DNA from: Rhodanobacter thiooxydans LCS2
GTDB taxonomy: Bacteria; Pseudomonadota; Gammaproteobacteria; Xanthomonadales; Rhodanobacteraceae
Length of the DNA: 64,000 bases
Assembly: GCF_000264375.1 (NCBI RefSeq)
Contig: NZ_AJXW01000003.1
Location: 147,916-211,915 of the forward strand
Direction: 5' to 3'
Part shown: in pieces, positions 1-8,514 of the stretch
Position numbering within the stretch: the stretch's first letter is position 1
Layout of the letters: each line of letters begins with the position of its first letter
Program-made: the position numbers and the translations under genes
The notes under the pieces: model-generated
What the model was told of the DNA's origin: nothing
The model's database searches: none
The model's input: only the letters and a program-made list of their open reading frames with translations

Positions 1-31
1 TGGGCGCCGGTTTCGGCATGAGGGCACCTGC

Positions 32-916
32 ATGAAAGTCGGATTCATCGGCCTCGGTGCGATGGGCAGCGCGATGGCCAGCAACCTGCTGGCGGCCGGT
101 CACACGCTGGCGGTATGGAACCGCTCGGCGGGAGCCACCGAGCCGCTGGCTTCGCTGGGCGCAAAGGTGGCGAAGACGGCCGACCGTGCCGTGCAGGGCG
201 AAGTGCTGTGCAGCATGCTGGCGAACGACCAGGCGGTACGCGAGGTGTTCCTCGATGGCGGTGTGCTCGATGCGATGGATCGCGGCACCGTGCACGTCAA
301 CCACGCCACGATCTCGGTGGCACTGGCGCAGGAGCTGGCCGCGGAACACGGCAGGCGCGGGCTGGAGTACGTCGCCGCGCCGGTGTTCGGGCGCCCGGAC
401 ATGGCCGCCGCGGCGAAGCTCAACATCCTGGTGGCCGGCAAGCCCGCCGCCATCGAACGCGTACGGCCCTTGCTGGAGGCGATGAGCAGCAAACTGTGGC
501 CGTTGGGCGAGGCGCCGGAGCGCGCGAACGTGGCGAAGATCGCAGGTAACTTCATGCTGGCGGCGGCGATTGAAAGCATGGCTGAAGCCACCGCGCTGAC
601 CCGCGCCCATGGCGTCAGCGCGGCGGAGTTTCTCGACGTGATGACCAGTACCCTGTTTGCCGCGCCGGCCTATCAGGGCTACGGCAAGCTGATCGCCGAG
701 CAGCGCTTCAAGCCGGCCGGGTTCGCCTTGCCGCTGGGCTACAAGGATGTGGGGCTGGCGCTGGCCGCGGGGGAGGCGCAGCGCGTGCCGCTGCCGTTCG
801 CCGGCGTGCTGCGCGACGCCATGCTGGAGGCGCTGGCTGCCGGCGACGCGGAACTGGACTGGTCGGCGCTGGCGCTGGTCGCCGCGCGCCGCGCGCACCT
901 TGACGAGCGCGAATAG
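32..916 (+). CDS. NAD(P)-dependent beta-hydroxyacid dehydrogenase (3-hydroxyisobutyrate dehydrogenase family)
   Basis: A 294-residue soluble oxidoreductase. The N-terminus (residues 3-20) has the GxGxMG dinucleotide-binding turn as GLGAMGSAMA, followed by a Rossmann domain to about residue 165. The all-helical C-terminal domain holds the family's catalytic-lysine region VAKIAGNFML near residue 170. Length is normal for the family. Members oxidise 3-hydroxyisobutyrate, tartronate semialdehyde or succinic-semialdehyde-type substrates, and the substrate here cannot be read from sequence. The ATG is the first in frame. The neighbour downstream is convergent, so the gene appears to end its transcription unit. 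Confidence 0.88.
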   Translation: MKVGFIGLGAMGSAMASNLLAAGHTLAVWNRSAGATEPLASLGAKVAKTADRAVQGEVLCSMLANDQAVREVFLDGGVLDAMDRGTVHVNHATISVALAQELAAEHGRRGLEYVAAPVFGRPDMAAAAKLNILVAGKPAAIERVRPLLEAMSSKLWPLGEAPERANVAKIAGNFMLAAAIESMAEATALTRAHGVSAAEFLDVMTSTLFAAPAYQGYGKLIAEQRFKPAGFALPLGYKDVGLALAAGEAQRVPLPFAGVLRDAMLEALAAGDAELDWSALALVAARRAHLDERE

Positions 917-929
917 CCGGTGCGGCGCG

Positions 930-1808
930 TTACGGCGTCCACGCCAGCGTGCCGTCGATCACCGTATGGCTGCGTCCGCCGACCCAGATCGCGTTGCCGT
1001 CGATGTGCACGATCAGTTGTGCGTCGTGGCCGATCTCGCGGCCCTGGCTGACCTTGTAGCCGCGGGCCAGCGGGCCGTGCGGTTCGACATGGGCGATGTA
1101 GGCGGCGATCAGGCCGTTGGCGGCGCCGGAGGCGGGGTCCTCGACGATGCCCACGCCCGCCGGGAATGCGCGTACTACCAACTGGTAATCAGGCTGACGG
1201 CATCGTGCGAACGCGCACAGGCCCATGCTGTCGCTGGCGTGGGCCAGCGCGGCGATCGCCGCATGGTCGGGTTGCCACGCGCGCAGGCCGGCTTCGTCGG
1301 CCAGCTCGGCCAGCCACCAGCGGCGGCCACCGTCGACCAGCGCCGGCGGCAGTACGCCCGGTTCGATGTTGGCCAGCGTGGCCGCCAGCAGCGGGTGGGC
1401 GTCGCGGCCGGTGTCAAGCACGCGTTCGCCCGGCGACTGCAGCAGCAGTTCGCGCCCGGCGCCGTCGCCCAGGACGCGGATCGGCAGCACGCCGGCGCCG
1501 CATTCCTGCCACAACAGGCCGTCGCGCGGCTCGGCCAGGCCGCAGGCGAGCGCGGCGTGCGCACTGCCGATGCTGGGGTGGCCGGCGAACGGAATCTCCT
1601 TGTGCGGAGTGAAGATGCGCGCGCGGTAGCTGGCGCGCGGATCGGTCGGCGGCAGCAGGAAGGTGGTCTCGACCAGCGCGGTCCAGCGCGCGAAACGCTG
1701 CATCGCCGCGGTGCCCCAGCCATCCGCGCCGAGTACCACGCCGAGGTGGTTGCCGCCGCCCTGGGTGGCGGCAAAGACGTCCAGATGCAGGTAGCGAAGC
1801 GAGGTCAT
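930..1808 (-). CDS. PhzF family isomerase/epimerase-like protein
   Basis: 292 residues, starting MTSLRYLHLDVFAA and continuing with the GGGNHLGVV segment that matches the PhzF 'D(A/V)F....GNP/L..V' N-terminus. It also has the second-half signature DPASGAANGLIAAY near residue 225, typical of the two-domain diaminopimelate-epimerase-like fold. PhzF relatives isomerise small carboxylates, but most genomic copies have unknown substrates and no phenazine cluster is seen here. The reading frame stays open far upstream. The start is set at the ATG that begins the conserved N-terminus. It is convergent with the dehydrogenase at its 3' end (14 nt gap). Confidence 0.85.
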   Translation of the reverse strand: MTSLRYLHLDVFAATQGGGNHLGVVLGADGWGTAAMQRFARWTALVETTFLLPPTDPRASYRARIFTPHKEIPFAGHPSIGSAHAALACGLAEPRDGLLWQECGAGVLPIRVLGDGAGRELLLQSPGERVLDTGRDAHPLLAATLANIEPGVLPPALVDGGRRWWLAELADEAGLRAWQPDHAAIAALAHASDSMGLCAFARCRQPDYQLVVRAFPAGVGIVEDPASGAANGLIAAYIAHVEPHGPLARGYKVSQGREIGHDAQLIVHIDGNAIWVGGRSHTVIDGTLAWTP

Positions 1809-1985
1809 GGCATGCGCCGGGCGACCGGACGGCCGCGTAAAGCGGCGAATGATAGCCGCCTGCCATGGGTGCGGGCAGTGATTTCCCGGAATATGGCGCG
1901 ACGGCAGATGCATAAGCGCGGAAGTCGACAAGCCGCGGCGACGGCGCCAAGATGTCCGCTTTTGTTGCCGGACGCGGAACTGCCC

Positions 1986-2594
1986 ATGCTGATCACCCTG
2001 GCCATCATTGCCATCACCTGCATCGTCTCGTTCATGGCGTTCAAGAACAGCCGCCTGCTGAACGACCTGATCCTGTGGCCGCCGGCGATCGCCCGCCAGC
2101 GCGAGTACCACCGCCTGGTGACCTACGGCCTGGTGCATGCGGACTTCGGGCACCTGCTGTTCAACATGATCACGCTGTTCTTCTTCGGCCGGGTGATGGA
2201 GAGCTTCTTCGCCTCGCGCATGGGGCCGTTCGGCTTCGCACTGTTCTACATCGGCGGCCTGGTGGTCTCGATCCTGCCGACCTACCTGAAGAACCGTAGC
2301 AACCCGAACTACCGCAGCCTCGGCGCCTCGGGCGCGGTGTCGGCGGTGCTGTTCGCCTTCATCCTGCTGGCGCCGTGGTCGCGCATCATCGTGCTGGTGA
2401 TCCCGATGCCGGCAATCGTCTACGCCGTGCTGTACACCGGCTACTCGATCTACATGGACCGGCGCGGGCAGGGCAACGTCAACCACAGCGCGCACCTGTG
2501 GGGCGCAGCCTACGGCGTGATCTTCACCCTGCTGGTGGAGCCGGGGGTGCTGCCGCATTTCCTCGACGCGCTGATGCATCCGAGCTTCCGATGA
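1986..2594 (+). CDS. Rhomboid family intramembrane serine protease
   Basis: 202 residues with about six hydrophobic segments. It has the rhomboid landmarks in order: HADFGHLLFNM (HxxxxHxxxN) near residue 50, the nucleophile motif GASGAVSAV near residue 115, and the catalytic histidine in NHSAHLWGAAYG near residue 170. This Ser-His dyad cleaves transmembrane substrates within the inner membrane. The ATG used is the one immediately preceding the first TM segment. The same frame is open far upstream only because of GC bias. The natural substrate is not inferable. Confidence 0.92.
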   Translation: MLITLAIIAITCIVSFMAFKNSRLLNDLILWPPAIARQREYHRLVTYGLVHADFGHLLFNMITLFFFGRVMESFFASRMGPFGFALFYIGGLVVSILPTYLKNRSNPNYRSLGASGAVSAVLFAFILLAPWSRIIVLVIPMPAIVYAVLYTGYSIYMDRRGQGNVNHSAHLWGAAYGVIFTLLVEPGVLPHFLDALMHPSFR

Positions 2595-2683
2595 TGAACG
2601 CTTCTTGCGCTGCGTAATGCCTGCCGCGGCCGGGGCGTGCATACTGGTCACAGCTGCATCGTCCACCGCAGGAGAACGAACGC

Positions 2684-3319
2684 ATGGCTATGACCCGCAA
2701 GTCGGCTGCGAAGAAATCCGCGGCAAAGAAAGCTACCGCCAGGAACGCGCCGGCCGGGAAGACCGTCGCGAAGAAGTCCGCCCCGCGCAAGGCCGCGGTG
2801 AAGAAGGCTGCCACGAGGAAGGCTACCCCCCCGAAGAAGGCCGCCACGAAGAAGGTTGCCGCTAAGAAGACGCCAGTGCGGAAGCCAGCCGCCGGCAAGG
2901 CGGTGGCACGGAAGACCGCGAAGAAGCCGGCGACGAAAAAAGCGGCGGTCCGCAAGGTCGCCGCGAAGAAGGCGGCGGCGAAAAAGCCTGTGGCGAAGTC
3001 GGCGGCCAAACCGCGCATGGCCAGGGCTGCTGTCCAACCTGCCGTTGCCGCGAAAAGGCCGGCCCCGCGCAAGCGTTCGCCCGAGCCGGCAACCCCCTAC
3101 CTCAGCCAGGAGGATGCCGTGGCAAAGATCCAGGCCTTGCTTGCGGTCAAGCAGGAACGGGCAAGGCAGGGGCCGATCTGGCCGGATGCCAACCCGGCCC
3201 AGCCGGGGTCGGGCCGGGCGGAACTGCACCCGCCGCTGGCCGGTCCGGTGGGCGGCGAAGGCGCCGACGGGCGCGTGCGGGCTCCCCAGCGGGGCGAACA
3301 GAGCAAGCGCAAGGGCTGA
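2684..3319 (+). CDS. Lysine/alanine-rich histone H1-like (AlgP-type) DNA-binding protein
   Basis: 211 residues. Residues 1-125 are almost entirely Lys, Ala, Arg, Thr and Pro in tandem KKAA/KKSA/RKAA units, like the C-terminal tails of eukaryotic H1 and of Pseudomonas AlgP or Bordetella BpH1. The C-terminal part (about 135-165) is different and contains a short predicted helix around YLSQEDAVAKIQALLAVKQE. Such tails bind DNA non-specifically. A clear AGGAG ribosome site lies 11-16 nt before the ATG. The repeat composition makes length polymorphism by slippage likely. Function is inferred from composition only. Confidence 0.75.
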   Translation: MAMTRKSAAKKSAAKKATARNAPAGKTVAKKSAPRKAAVKKAATRKATPPKKAATKKVAAKKTPVRKPAAGKAVARKTAKKPATKKAAVRKVAAKKAAAKKPVAKSAAKPRMARAAVQPAVAAKRPAPRKRSPEPATPYLSQEDAVAKIQALLAVKQERARQGPIWPDANPAQPGSGRAELHPPLAGPVGGEGADGRVRAPQRGEQSKRKG

Positions 3320-3466
3320 CTGGCTCCGCTCCGCCGACCTGAATCGAAGCCGAGGTGGCGATACGTGGCTGGCGGGTAAACGCCGGCAGGCGGTGCGCTG
3401 CAACTCAGTGCGCGTTCAAGTGCAGCGGCCTAGCGTGAAGTCGCAACTCCCCGATGGAGACAGATC

Positions 3467-3886
3467 ATGAAACGCCTGCTGGCCAGCGTTGTCCTGAGCG
3501 TCGCCGCCGCGACGCTGTCGGGCTGCTATTACGACCCGGGCTACAGCTATGTGCGTGGCTCCGGCTACAGCGGTGATGCTTATTATGGCGATGGTGGCAA
3601 CGCCTATTACGCGACGCCCGGCTACTACGACGGCTATTACGGTGGTTACTACGGTTGCTGCTATGCGCCCGGCGTGAGCGTGGGCGTCAGCAGCGTGTGG
3701 TATGGCGGCTCGCGCTACCGGGATGGCGGCTACCGCTACCGCGACTACGGCGGCTACCGCGATTATCACGGCCACGCCGGCCGGTGGCAGGGCCATGACC
3801 GCGGCGACCATCGCGACGAGCGCCCGCCGCGGCGCGACGCCCGCCGCGACCGCGACCGCGATCGCGACGACCGCGACCGCCGCTGA
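3467..3886 (+). CDS. Gly/Tyr-rich putative lipoprotein with C-terminal Arg-Asp tail
   Basis: 139 residues. A signal peptide ends in the lipobox LSGC (Cys about residue 19). A Tyr/Gly-rich low-complexity region follows (YY, GYY and YGG motifs, residues 20-85). The last 35 residues are made mostly of R, D and E in RD dipeptides. It is probably anchored to a membrane by lipidation and disordered outside it. The neighbouring downstream gene, on the same strand after only 21 nt, is also a lipoprotein, so they may be cotranscribed. No family function is recognised. Confidence 0.7.
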   Translation: MKRLLASVVLSVAAATLSGCYYDPGYSYVRGSGYSGDAYYGDGGNAYYATPGYYDGYYGGYYGCCYAPGVSVGVSSVWYGGSRYRDGGYRYRDYGGYRDYHGHAGRWQGHDRGDHRDERPPRRDARRDRDRDRDDRDRR

Positions 3887-3907
3887 GAGTTGAGGCAGCA
3901 TCGGGGC

Positions 3908-5002
3908 ATGCCCGGATTCGCGCCTCCGCGCCGCCGTATTCCAAGGCTCATCGCCATCGCGGCGATGGGCCTTTTGCTATGCGCCTGCGGCAGTCTGCGT
4001 TACTACGCGCAGGCCGTGCACGGGCAGGGCGAGCTGGTCGTGCACCGGCGTGCGGTAAGCAAGCTGCTGCGCGATCCGGCCACCGATCCGCAGCTCGCCG
4101 CGCGGCTGCAGCAGGCGCAGCAGGCGCGCCGGTTCGCCTCGCAGCGGCTGGCGTTGCCGGACAACCGCAGCTACACCGGGTACGTCGCGCTGGATCGGCC
4201 CTACGTGGTGTGGAACGTGTTCGCCACGCCGCGCTACTCGGTGCAGGCCGTGCCGCAGTGTTTCCCGGTCAGCGGCTGCGTGGCCTATCGCGGCTGGTTC
4301 CGCGAGGCGGCGGCGAAGGAGTATGCGGCGCAGTTGCATGCGCGCGGCGACGATGTGTGGATCGGCGGCGTGCCGGCGTACTCCACGCTGGGCTGGTTCG
4401 CCGATCCGATCCTGTCGAGCATGCTGCGCTGGGATGACGATGAGCTGGATGGCACGATCTTCCACGAGCTGGCGCACCAGCTGGTCTACGTGAAGGGCGA
4501 CACCGCGTTCAACGAATCCTTCGCGACCTTCGTGCAGACCGAGGGGCTGCGCGAATGGCGCCAGTCACGCGGGCTGCCGCCACCGGATGAGCGCGTCCAC
4601 GCGATGGAGCGGGGCTTCACCCACCTGGTGCTGGACCTGCGCACGCGACTGGCGACGCTGTATGCCAGCGGCGCGGACGCGGCGGCGATGGAGGCGGGCA
4701 AACAGCGCCAGATCGCGGCGTTCCGCGTCCGTTACGCGCAGTGGCGCGAGCGCGACTGGCCGGGCGATCACCGCTACGACGCCTGGGTCGCGCAGCCGAT
4801 CAACAATGCGCGGCTGCTGCCGTTCGGCCTGTACGAGCAGTGGACGCCGGCGTTCGCAGTGCTGTTCCGCCAAGCCGAGGGGCAGTGGTCGGCGTTCTAC
4901 GCCAGCGTGCGCGAGCTGGCGCGCGAACCGAAGACGCAGCGCGAGCAGGCGCTGCAGGCATTGTGCGATTCTTGGCAGGCCGAGGCGGCGGCTGGGCCGT
5001 GA
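3908..5002 (+). CDS. Putative aminopeptidase lipoprotein (Aminopep/DUF2265-like zinc protease)
   Basis: About 364 residues. An N-terminal signal sequence ends at LLLCACGS, a lipobox. The zinc protease core is HELAHQLVYVKGD (HExxH) at about residue 190, with the third ligand likely in NESFATFVQTEG, a pattern of the predicted-aminopeptidase family found in many proteobacteria. It should act in the periplasm, attached to a membrane. An in-frame TTG lies 18 nt upstream at 3890. The ATG at 3908 is preferred because it begins just before the basic N-region of the signal peptide. Substrate unknown. Confidence 0.82.
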   Translation: MPGFAPPRRRIPRLIAIAAMGLLLCACGSLRYYAQAVHGQGELVVHRRAVSKLLRDPATDPQLAARLQQAQQARRFASQRLALPDNRSYTGYVALDRPYVVWNVFATPRYSVQAVPQCFPVSGCVAYRGWFREAAAKEYAAQLHARGDDVWIGGVPAYSTLGWFADPILSSMLRWDDDELDGTIFHELAHQLVYVKGDTAFNESFATFVQTEGLREWRQSRGLPPPDERVHAMERGFTHLVLDLRTRLATLYASGADAAAMEAGKQRQIAAFRVRYAQWRERDWPGDHRYDAWVAQPINNARLLPFGLYEQWTPAFAVLFRQAEGQWSAFYASVRELAREPKTQREQALQALCDSWQAEAAAGP

Positions 5003-5016
5003 ATGGCACGGTCGCC

Positions 5017-5823
5017 TCAGCTGCCGTGCTTGCGTCCCGCCATATGCCGCAGGTAGGCCAGCACGGCGTCGAGGTCGGCGTCGGACAGCACCTGTGCGCC
5101 GAACCCTCGCATCCTCGCCTGCGGCCATCGCCGCAGCGACTGCGGGTCGCGGATGAATGCGCGCAGCAGGTCGGCGCGCAGGTACTCGGTGGGATTGTGC
5201 GGGATGTTCAGATCCGGGCCGAGCTTTGCATCCCCCTGACCGTTGAGCGTGTGGCAGGCGAGGCAGGTGCGCTGGAATACTGCGAAGCCGCGCTGCACCT
5301 CGCTGTCCTGCGGCAGCGAGGGATCGGGCAGGAGCGCCGGGAAGCGCGCGGCCACGTTGGCCAGCTTGCGGATGCTGGCCAGCTGGTACGGCCATTGTTC
5401 CGGGCCGATGCCGGCGGCCTGCGGGCGCATCCACACCACGTAGAACGGTCCGGCCCGGGCGTGGCCCGGCAACGTGGGCCACGGCCGCGCCGGGTCCTCG
5501 ATCGCCAGCCAGGCTTCGCTGCCGTGCGTGTTCAGCAGCAGCGCGGCGGGAATCTCGGCGGCAAAGCCGTCGCCGGCCACGAACTGCAGGTGGTCGCCGG
5601 GAGCGATGCCATCGAGCAGTGCGATCAGCGGCACTGCGCGGTAATGCATCGTGCGGCGGAACGCCACGTCGGCGGGTACGTCGATCGTGCGCGCGTCGGT
5701 GCGCTTGAGCAGGGTTTCGCTGCTGTAGGCCGTCACGCCATGGCCGAGGTCGACCTTCAGCTCGGCCGCTGCCGCGGGCAGGGCCAGACACAGCGCGAGC
5801 AGGTATACGGCGAGCAGCTTCAT
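5017..5823 (-). CDS. Exported molybdopterin-oxidoreductase-fold protein fused to cytochrome c
   Basis: 268 residues with a signal peptide ending near PAAAAE. Residues 25-150 resemble the small sulfite-oxidase/YedY-type fold by pattern (YRAVPLIALLDG, DGFAAEIPAALLL, GPFYVVWM). They lack an obvious cofactor-ligating cysteine. Residues 175-265 form a class I cytochrome c with haem site CLACH and a distal Met probably in the RMRGF region. A periplasmic electron-transfer role is likely. The start is set at MKLLAVY, the beginning of the signal peptide. It is convergent with the aminopeptidase gene (14 nt gap). The partner enzyme is not evident. Confidence 0.72.
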   Translation of the reverse strand: MKLLAVYLLALCLALPAAAAELKVDLGHGVTAYSSETLLKRTDARTIDVPADVAFRRTMHYRAVPLIALLDGIAPGDHLQFVAGDGFAAEIPAALLLNTHGSEAWLAIEDPARPWPTLPGHARAGPFYVVWMRPQAAGIGPEQWPYQLASIRKLANVAARFPALLPDPSLPQDSEVQRGFAVFQRTCLACHTLNGQGDAKLGPDLNIPHNPTEYLRADLLRAFIRDPQSLRRWPQARMRGFGAQVLSDADLDAVLAYLRHMAGRKHGS

Positions 5824-5969
5824 GGTCGATTCCGCGATAAGGAGAGGAAATTGTAGGCGGCGGATGCGCGAACCGTCGCGTCCGTCTCGTGACGGCAAGC
5901 CTGTCGGAAAGCTGAACAAGCGCCGCTGTGCACGTTGAACTCACCTGCCAGCGGCCACACTAAACACGT

Positions 5970-6093
5970 GTATCGCCGTGACGGCGACAGGAAGTGGCGC
6001 AATCCACCGCGCCACTGAGGGGCCGGCATTCCTCCCCTGGATGCCGCCTGACAAACCCCATCAGTCCTCCCCTGGCTGATGGGGTTTCTTTTT
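5970..6093 (+). ncRNA. Candidate trans-acting small RNA with duplicated C-rich loops (sX13-like)
   Basis: Four consecutive perfect hairpins are visible. H1 is TCGCCG/CGGCGA at 5973-5987. H2 is GTGGCGC/GCGCCAC at 5994-6015 with loop AATCCACC. H3 is CGGCAT/ATGCCG at 6024-6046. H4 is a 12-bp stem at 6053-6087 followed by a T run. H3 and H4 have different stems but the identical 11-nt loop TCCTCCCCTGG, complementary to GGGGAGGA-type ribosome sites. Upstream, TTGAAC at 5935-5940 could be a -35, with a weak -10 near 5958-5963. Xanthomonas sX13 is a small RNA with several C-rich loops, and this looks analogous. An alternative is a pncB leader/attenuator, because pncB begins 68 nt downstream. The 5' end is inferred. 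Confidence 0.55.
6053..6093 (+). terminator. Rho-independent terminator upstream of pncB
   Basis: A perfect 12-bp stem (AAACCCCATCAG pairing with CTGATGGGGTTT), an 11-nt loop and TTTCTTTTT. It ends the candidate small RNA and separates it from pncB. Confidence 0.9.
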
Positions 6094-6160
6094 GGGCGGA
6101 ACAAGCCGCGCGGTTGGAGTGGATAATGGTTGTCCCGCTCCGCTTTGCTCCCTGCCACCG

Positions 6161-7345
6161 ATGATCATCGAATCCCTGCTCGACACCGACCTGTACAAGT
6201 TCTCGATGATGCAGGTGGTGCTGCACCAGTATCCGGCCGCCCAGGTCGAGTACCGCTTCAAGTGCCGCACGCCTGGCATCGACCTGGTGCCGTACATCGA
6301 GGAGATCCGCACCGAGCTGAAGGCGCTGTGCCAGCTGCGTTTCGCGCCGGACGAGCTCGACTACCTGCACACATGGCGTTTCATCAAGAGCGATTTCGTG
6401 GACTTCCTGGGCTTGTTCCAGCTCAACGAGAAGTATGTGGAGATCGCACCGGCCGCGACGGCCAACGGCGAGATCGAGATTCGCATCCGCGGGCCGTGGC
6501 TGCATACCATCCTGTTCGAGGTGCCGCTGCTGGCGATCGTCAACGAGGTGTACTTCCGCAGGACCAGCGGCGGCCTCGACCTTGCCGAGGGGCGCCGGCG
6601 ACTGCAGGCGAAGATCGCCCTGCTGCATGACGCGCCCGGCTACGAGGGCTGCAAGATCGCCGACTACGGCACGCGCCGGCGCTACTCGCGGCTGTGGCAG
6701 GAAGAGGCGGTGACCGCGCTGCGCGACGGGCTGGGCGAGCAACTGGCCGGCACCAGCAACGTATGGCTGGCGCGCAAGCTCAACCTGACCCCGCTGGGCA
6801 CGCTGGCGCACGAGTACCTGCAGGCGCACCAGGCGCTGGGGCCGCGCCTGCGCGACTCGCAGGTGGCGGCGCTGGAGGCGTGGGCGAAGGAGTATCGCGG
6901 CGACCTCGGCATCGCACTGTCGGACGTCTACGGGCTCGACGCGTTCCTGCGCGACTTCGACATGTACTTCTGCAAGCTGTTCGACGGTACCCGTCATGAC
7001 TCCGGCGATCCGTTCGCCTGGGGCGAGCGGGTGCTGGCGCACTACGCCGCGAACCGTGTCGATCCGCGCAGCAAGGTGCTGGTGTTCAGCGACGCCCTGG
7101 ATATCCCCCGGGTGATGCAGCTGTACGCGCACTTCCGCGGCCGCTGCCAGCTCTCGTTCGGCGTGGGCACCAACCTCACCAACGATGTGGGCCCCGAACC
7201 GCTCAACATCGTGATCAAGATGATCCGCTGCAACGGCCAGCCGGTGGCCAAGCTGAGCGATTCGCCGGGCAAGAACATGTGCGAGGACGAGGCCTACGTG
7301 GCGTATTTGCGGAAGGTGTTCGACATCCCTGCGGAACAGGGGTGA
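6161..7345 (+). CDS. pncB: Nicotinate phosphoribosyltransferase
   Basis: 394 residues. It converts nicotinate and PRPP (with ATP) to nicotinate mononucleotide in the Preiss-Handler NAD salvage pathway. Recognisable motifs are the N-terminal [13 protein letters not shown] substrate-site motif, [14 protein letters not shown] with the conserved histidine region, and the phosphoribosyl-binding [11 protein letters not shown] near residue 275, plus GVGTNLTND. Length fits the family. The ATG at 6161 starts the conserved [10 protein letters not shown] sequence. No good ribosome site is seen and the leader is GC-poor compared with the gene. Two other NAD-linked genes (pncC, a PnuC-family permease) are in the window but far away. 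Confidence 0.95.
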   Translation: MIIESLLDTDLYKFSMMQVVLHQYPAAQVEYRFKCRTPGIDLVPYIEEIRTELKALCQLRFAPDELDYLHTWRFIKSDFVDFLGLFQLNEKYVEIAPAATANGEIEIRIRGPWLHTILFEVPLLAIVNEVYFRRTSGGLDLAEGRRRLQAKIALLHDAPGYEGCKIADYGTRRRYSRLWQEEAVTALRDGLGEQLAGTSNVWLARKLNLTPLGTLAHEYLQAHQALGPRLRDSQVAALEAWAKEYRGDLGIALSDVYGLDAFLRDFDMYFCKLFDGTRHDSGDPFAWGERVLAHYAANRVDPRSKVLVFSDALDIPRVMQLYAHFRGRCQLSFGVGTNLTNDVGPEPLNIVIKMIRCNGQPVAKLSDSPGKNMCEDEAYVAYLRKVFDIPAEQG

Positions 7346-7496
7346 GCGCTTCGGCTTATCCTGCCTGCAGGGAGTCCTTCAGGTGAGGAGCGGCTCCGCT
7401 CCGGTTGGCGGGGAAAGGTCAAGAGCGCCCCCTCCCTCCGCAAGGAACTCCCTTCGATCACAACCCTTCCCTGCGTCGCAGGGGAGGAGCACGAGC

Positions 7497-8288
7497 CTAG
7501 AACGCCGGCAGCACGGCGCCGTGGTACTTCTGCTCGATGAACGCCTTGATCTCGGGGCTGTGCAGCACCCCGGCCAGCTTCTGCACCCGCGGGTCGTTCT
7601 GGTTGTCAGGGCGGCCGACCAGGTAGTTCACGTAGGGCGAGTCCTTGTCCTCGATCAGCAGCGCGTCCTTGGTGGGATTCAGCCCGGCGGCCAGCGCGTA
7701 GTTGGTGTTGATCAGCGCCAGGTCGACCTCGTCCAGCGTGCGCGGCAGCATCGCCGCCTCCAGCTCGCGGAACTTCAGGTGTTTCGGATTCGCGGTGATG
7801 TCCTTCAGCGTGGCCATCTGGTCGGTCGGGTCCCTCAGCGTGATCAGGCCATGCTTCGCCAGCAGCAACAGCGCGCGGCTGTTGTTGCTGGGGTCGTTCG
7901 GCAGCGTCACGCTGGCGCCGTCGGGCAACTGGTCGATGCTCTTGTACTTCTTCGAGTACGCGCCGAATGGCTCGATGTGTACGCCGGTGATGACGACGAG
8001 GTGGGTGCCGCGCTCGCGGTTGAACGCATCCAGGTAGGGCCTGGTCTGGAAGTAGTTCAGGTCGATGGCCTTCTCGGCCAGCTGGGTGTTCGGCTGCACG
8101 TAGTCGGCAAACACCTTGACCTGCAGGTCCACGCCTTCCTTGGCCAGCAGCGGTTTGGCCTGCTTGAGGATTTCCGCGTGCGGGATCGCGGTGGCGGCCA
8201 CACGCAGTGTCTGGCCGTCCTCCTTCGATGCGGAACAGCCCGCCAGCAGGAGCAGGGCGGTGATGAAGGCGGCGCGTAGGAGTTTCAT
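7497..8288 (-). CDS. metQ: Methionine ABC transporter substrate-binding lipoprotein
   Basis: 263 residues. The lipobox is LLAGCSAS (Cys about residue 18), followed by an NlpA/MetQ type II binding-protein fold with signature stretches FADYVQPN, NYFQTRPYLD, EPFGAYSKKYKS and LPNDPSNNSRAL. It captures D- or L-methionine for the MetNI permease. It follows metN and metI on the same strand but is separated from metI by 226 nt that contain a possible 25-codon frame. A short GC hairpin around 7465-7490 downstream may aid termination, but the T run is poor. Confidence 0.93.
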   Translation of the reverse strand: MKLLRAAFITALLLLAGCSASKEDGQTLRVAATAIPHAEILKQAKPLLAKEGVDLQVKVFADYVQPNTQLAEKAIDLNYFQTRPYLDAFNRERGTHLVVITGVHIEPFGAYSKKYKSIDQLPDGASVTLPNDPSNNSRALLLLAKHGLITLRDPTDQMATLKDITANPKHLKFRELEAAMLPRTLDEVDLALINTNYALAAGLNPTKDALLIEDKDSPYVNYLVGRPDNQNDPRVQKLAGVLHSPEIKAFIEQKYHGAVLPAF

Positions 8289-8371
8289 GGGGACTTCGCT
8301 TGTGCGGCGCACAATAATAAGCCGTCTATACCGCCAAACACAATCCTGGGTTCGGCATCGTCTGCCACGCG

Positions 8372-8449
8372 TCATGCCCTCGGCCTGGCATGTCCGGCCA
8401 GCAGGAGCAGGGCCAGGATGGCGGCGACGGCGGCGAGCAACAGGCTCAT
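8372..8449 (-). CDS. Possible small hydrophobic peptide (25 aa) between metI and metQ
   Basis: An ATG-initiated frame of 25 codons. Residues 2-18 are only Leu, Ala, Val and Ile (MSLLLAAVAAILALLLL), then GHARPRA. It could be a single-pass membrane peptide with a short basic tail. A GGGA sequence lies about 7 nt before the ATG. It sits in the gap of the met transporter operon, on the same strand. It may equally be chance in GC-rich DNA, and no homologue is recognised. Confidence 0.3.
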   Translation of the reverse strand: MSLLLAAVAAILALLLLAGHARPRA

Positions 8450-8514
8450 GGCGGTGATTCCCGGTGGCGGCCAGCAAAAGTAGGGCGCCCGTACCGCCAC
8501 GCGCAAATAACCGA

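Noticed and set aside
3467..3886. CRISPR-like repetition in the Tyr/Gly and Arg/Asp codons
   Set aside because: The repetition is codon-level low complexity inside a lipoprotein gene, with no regular spacers.
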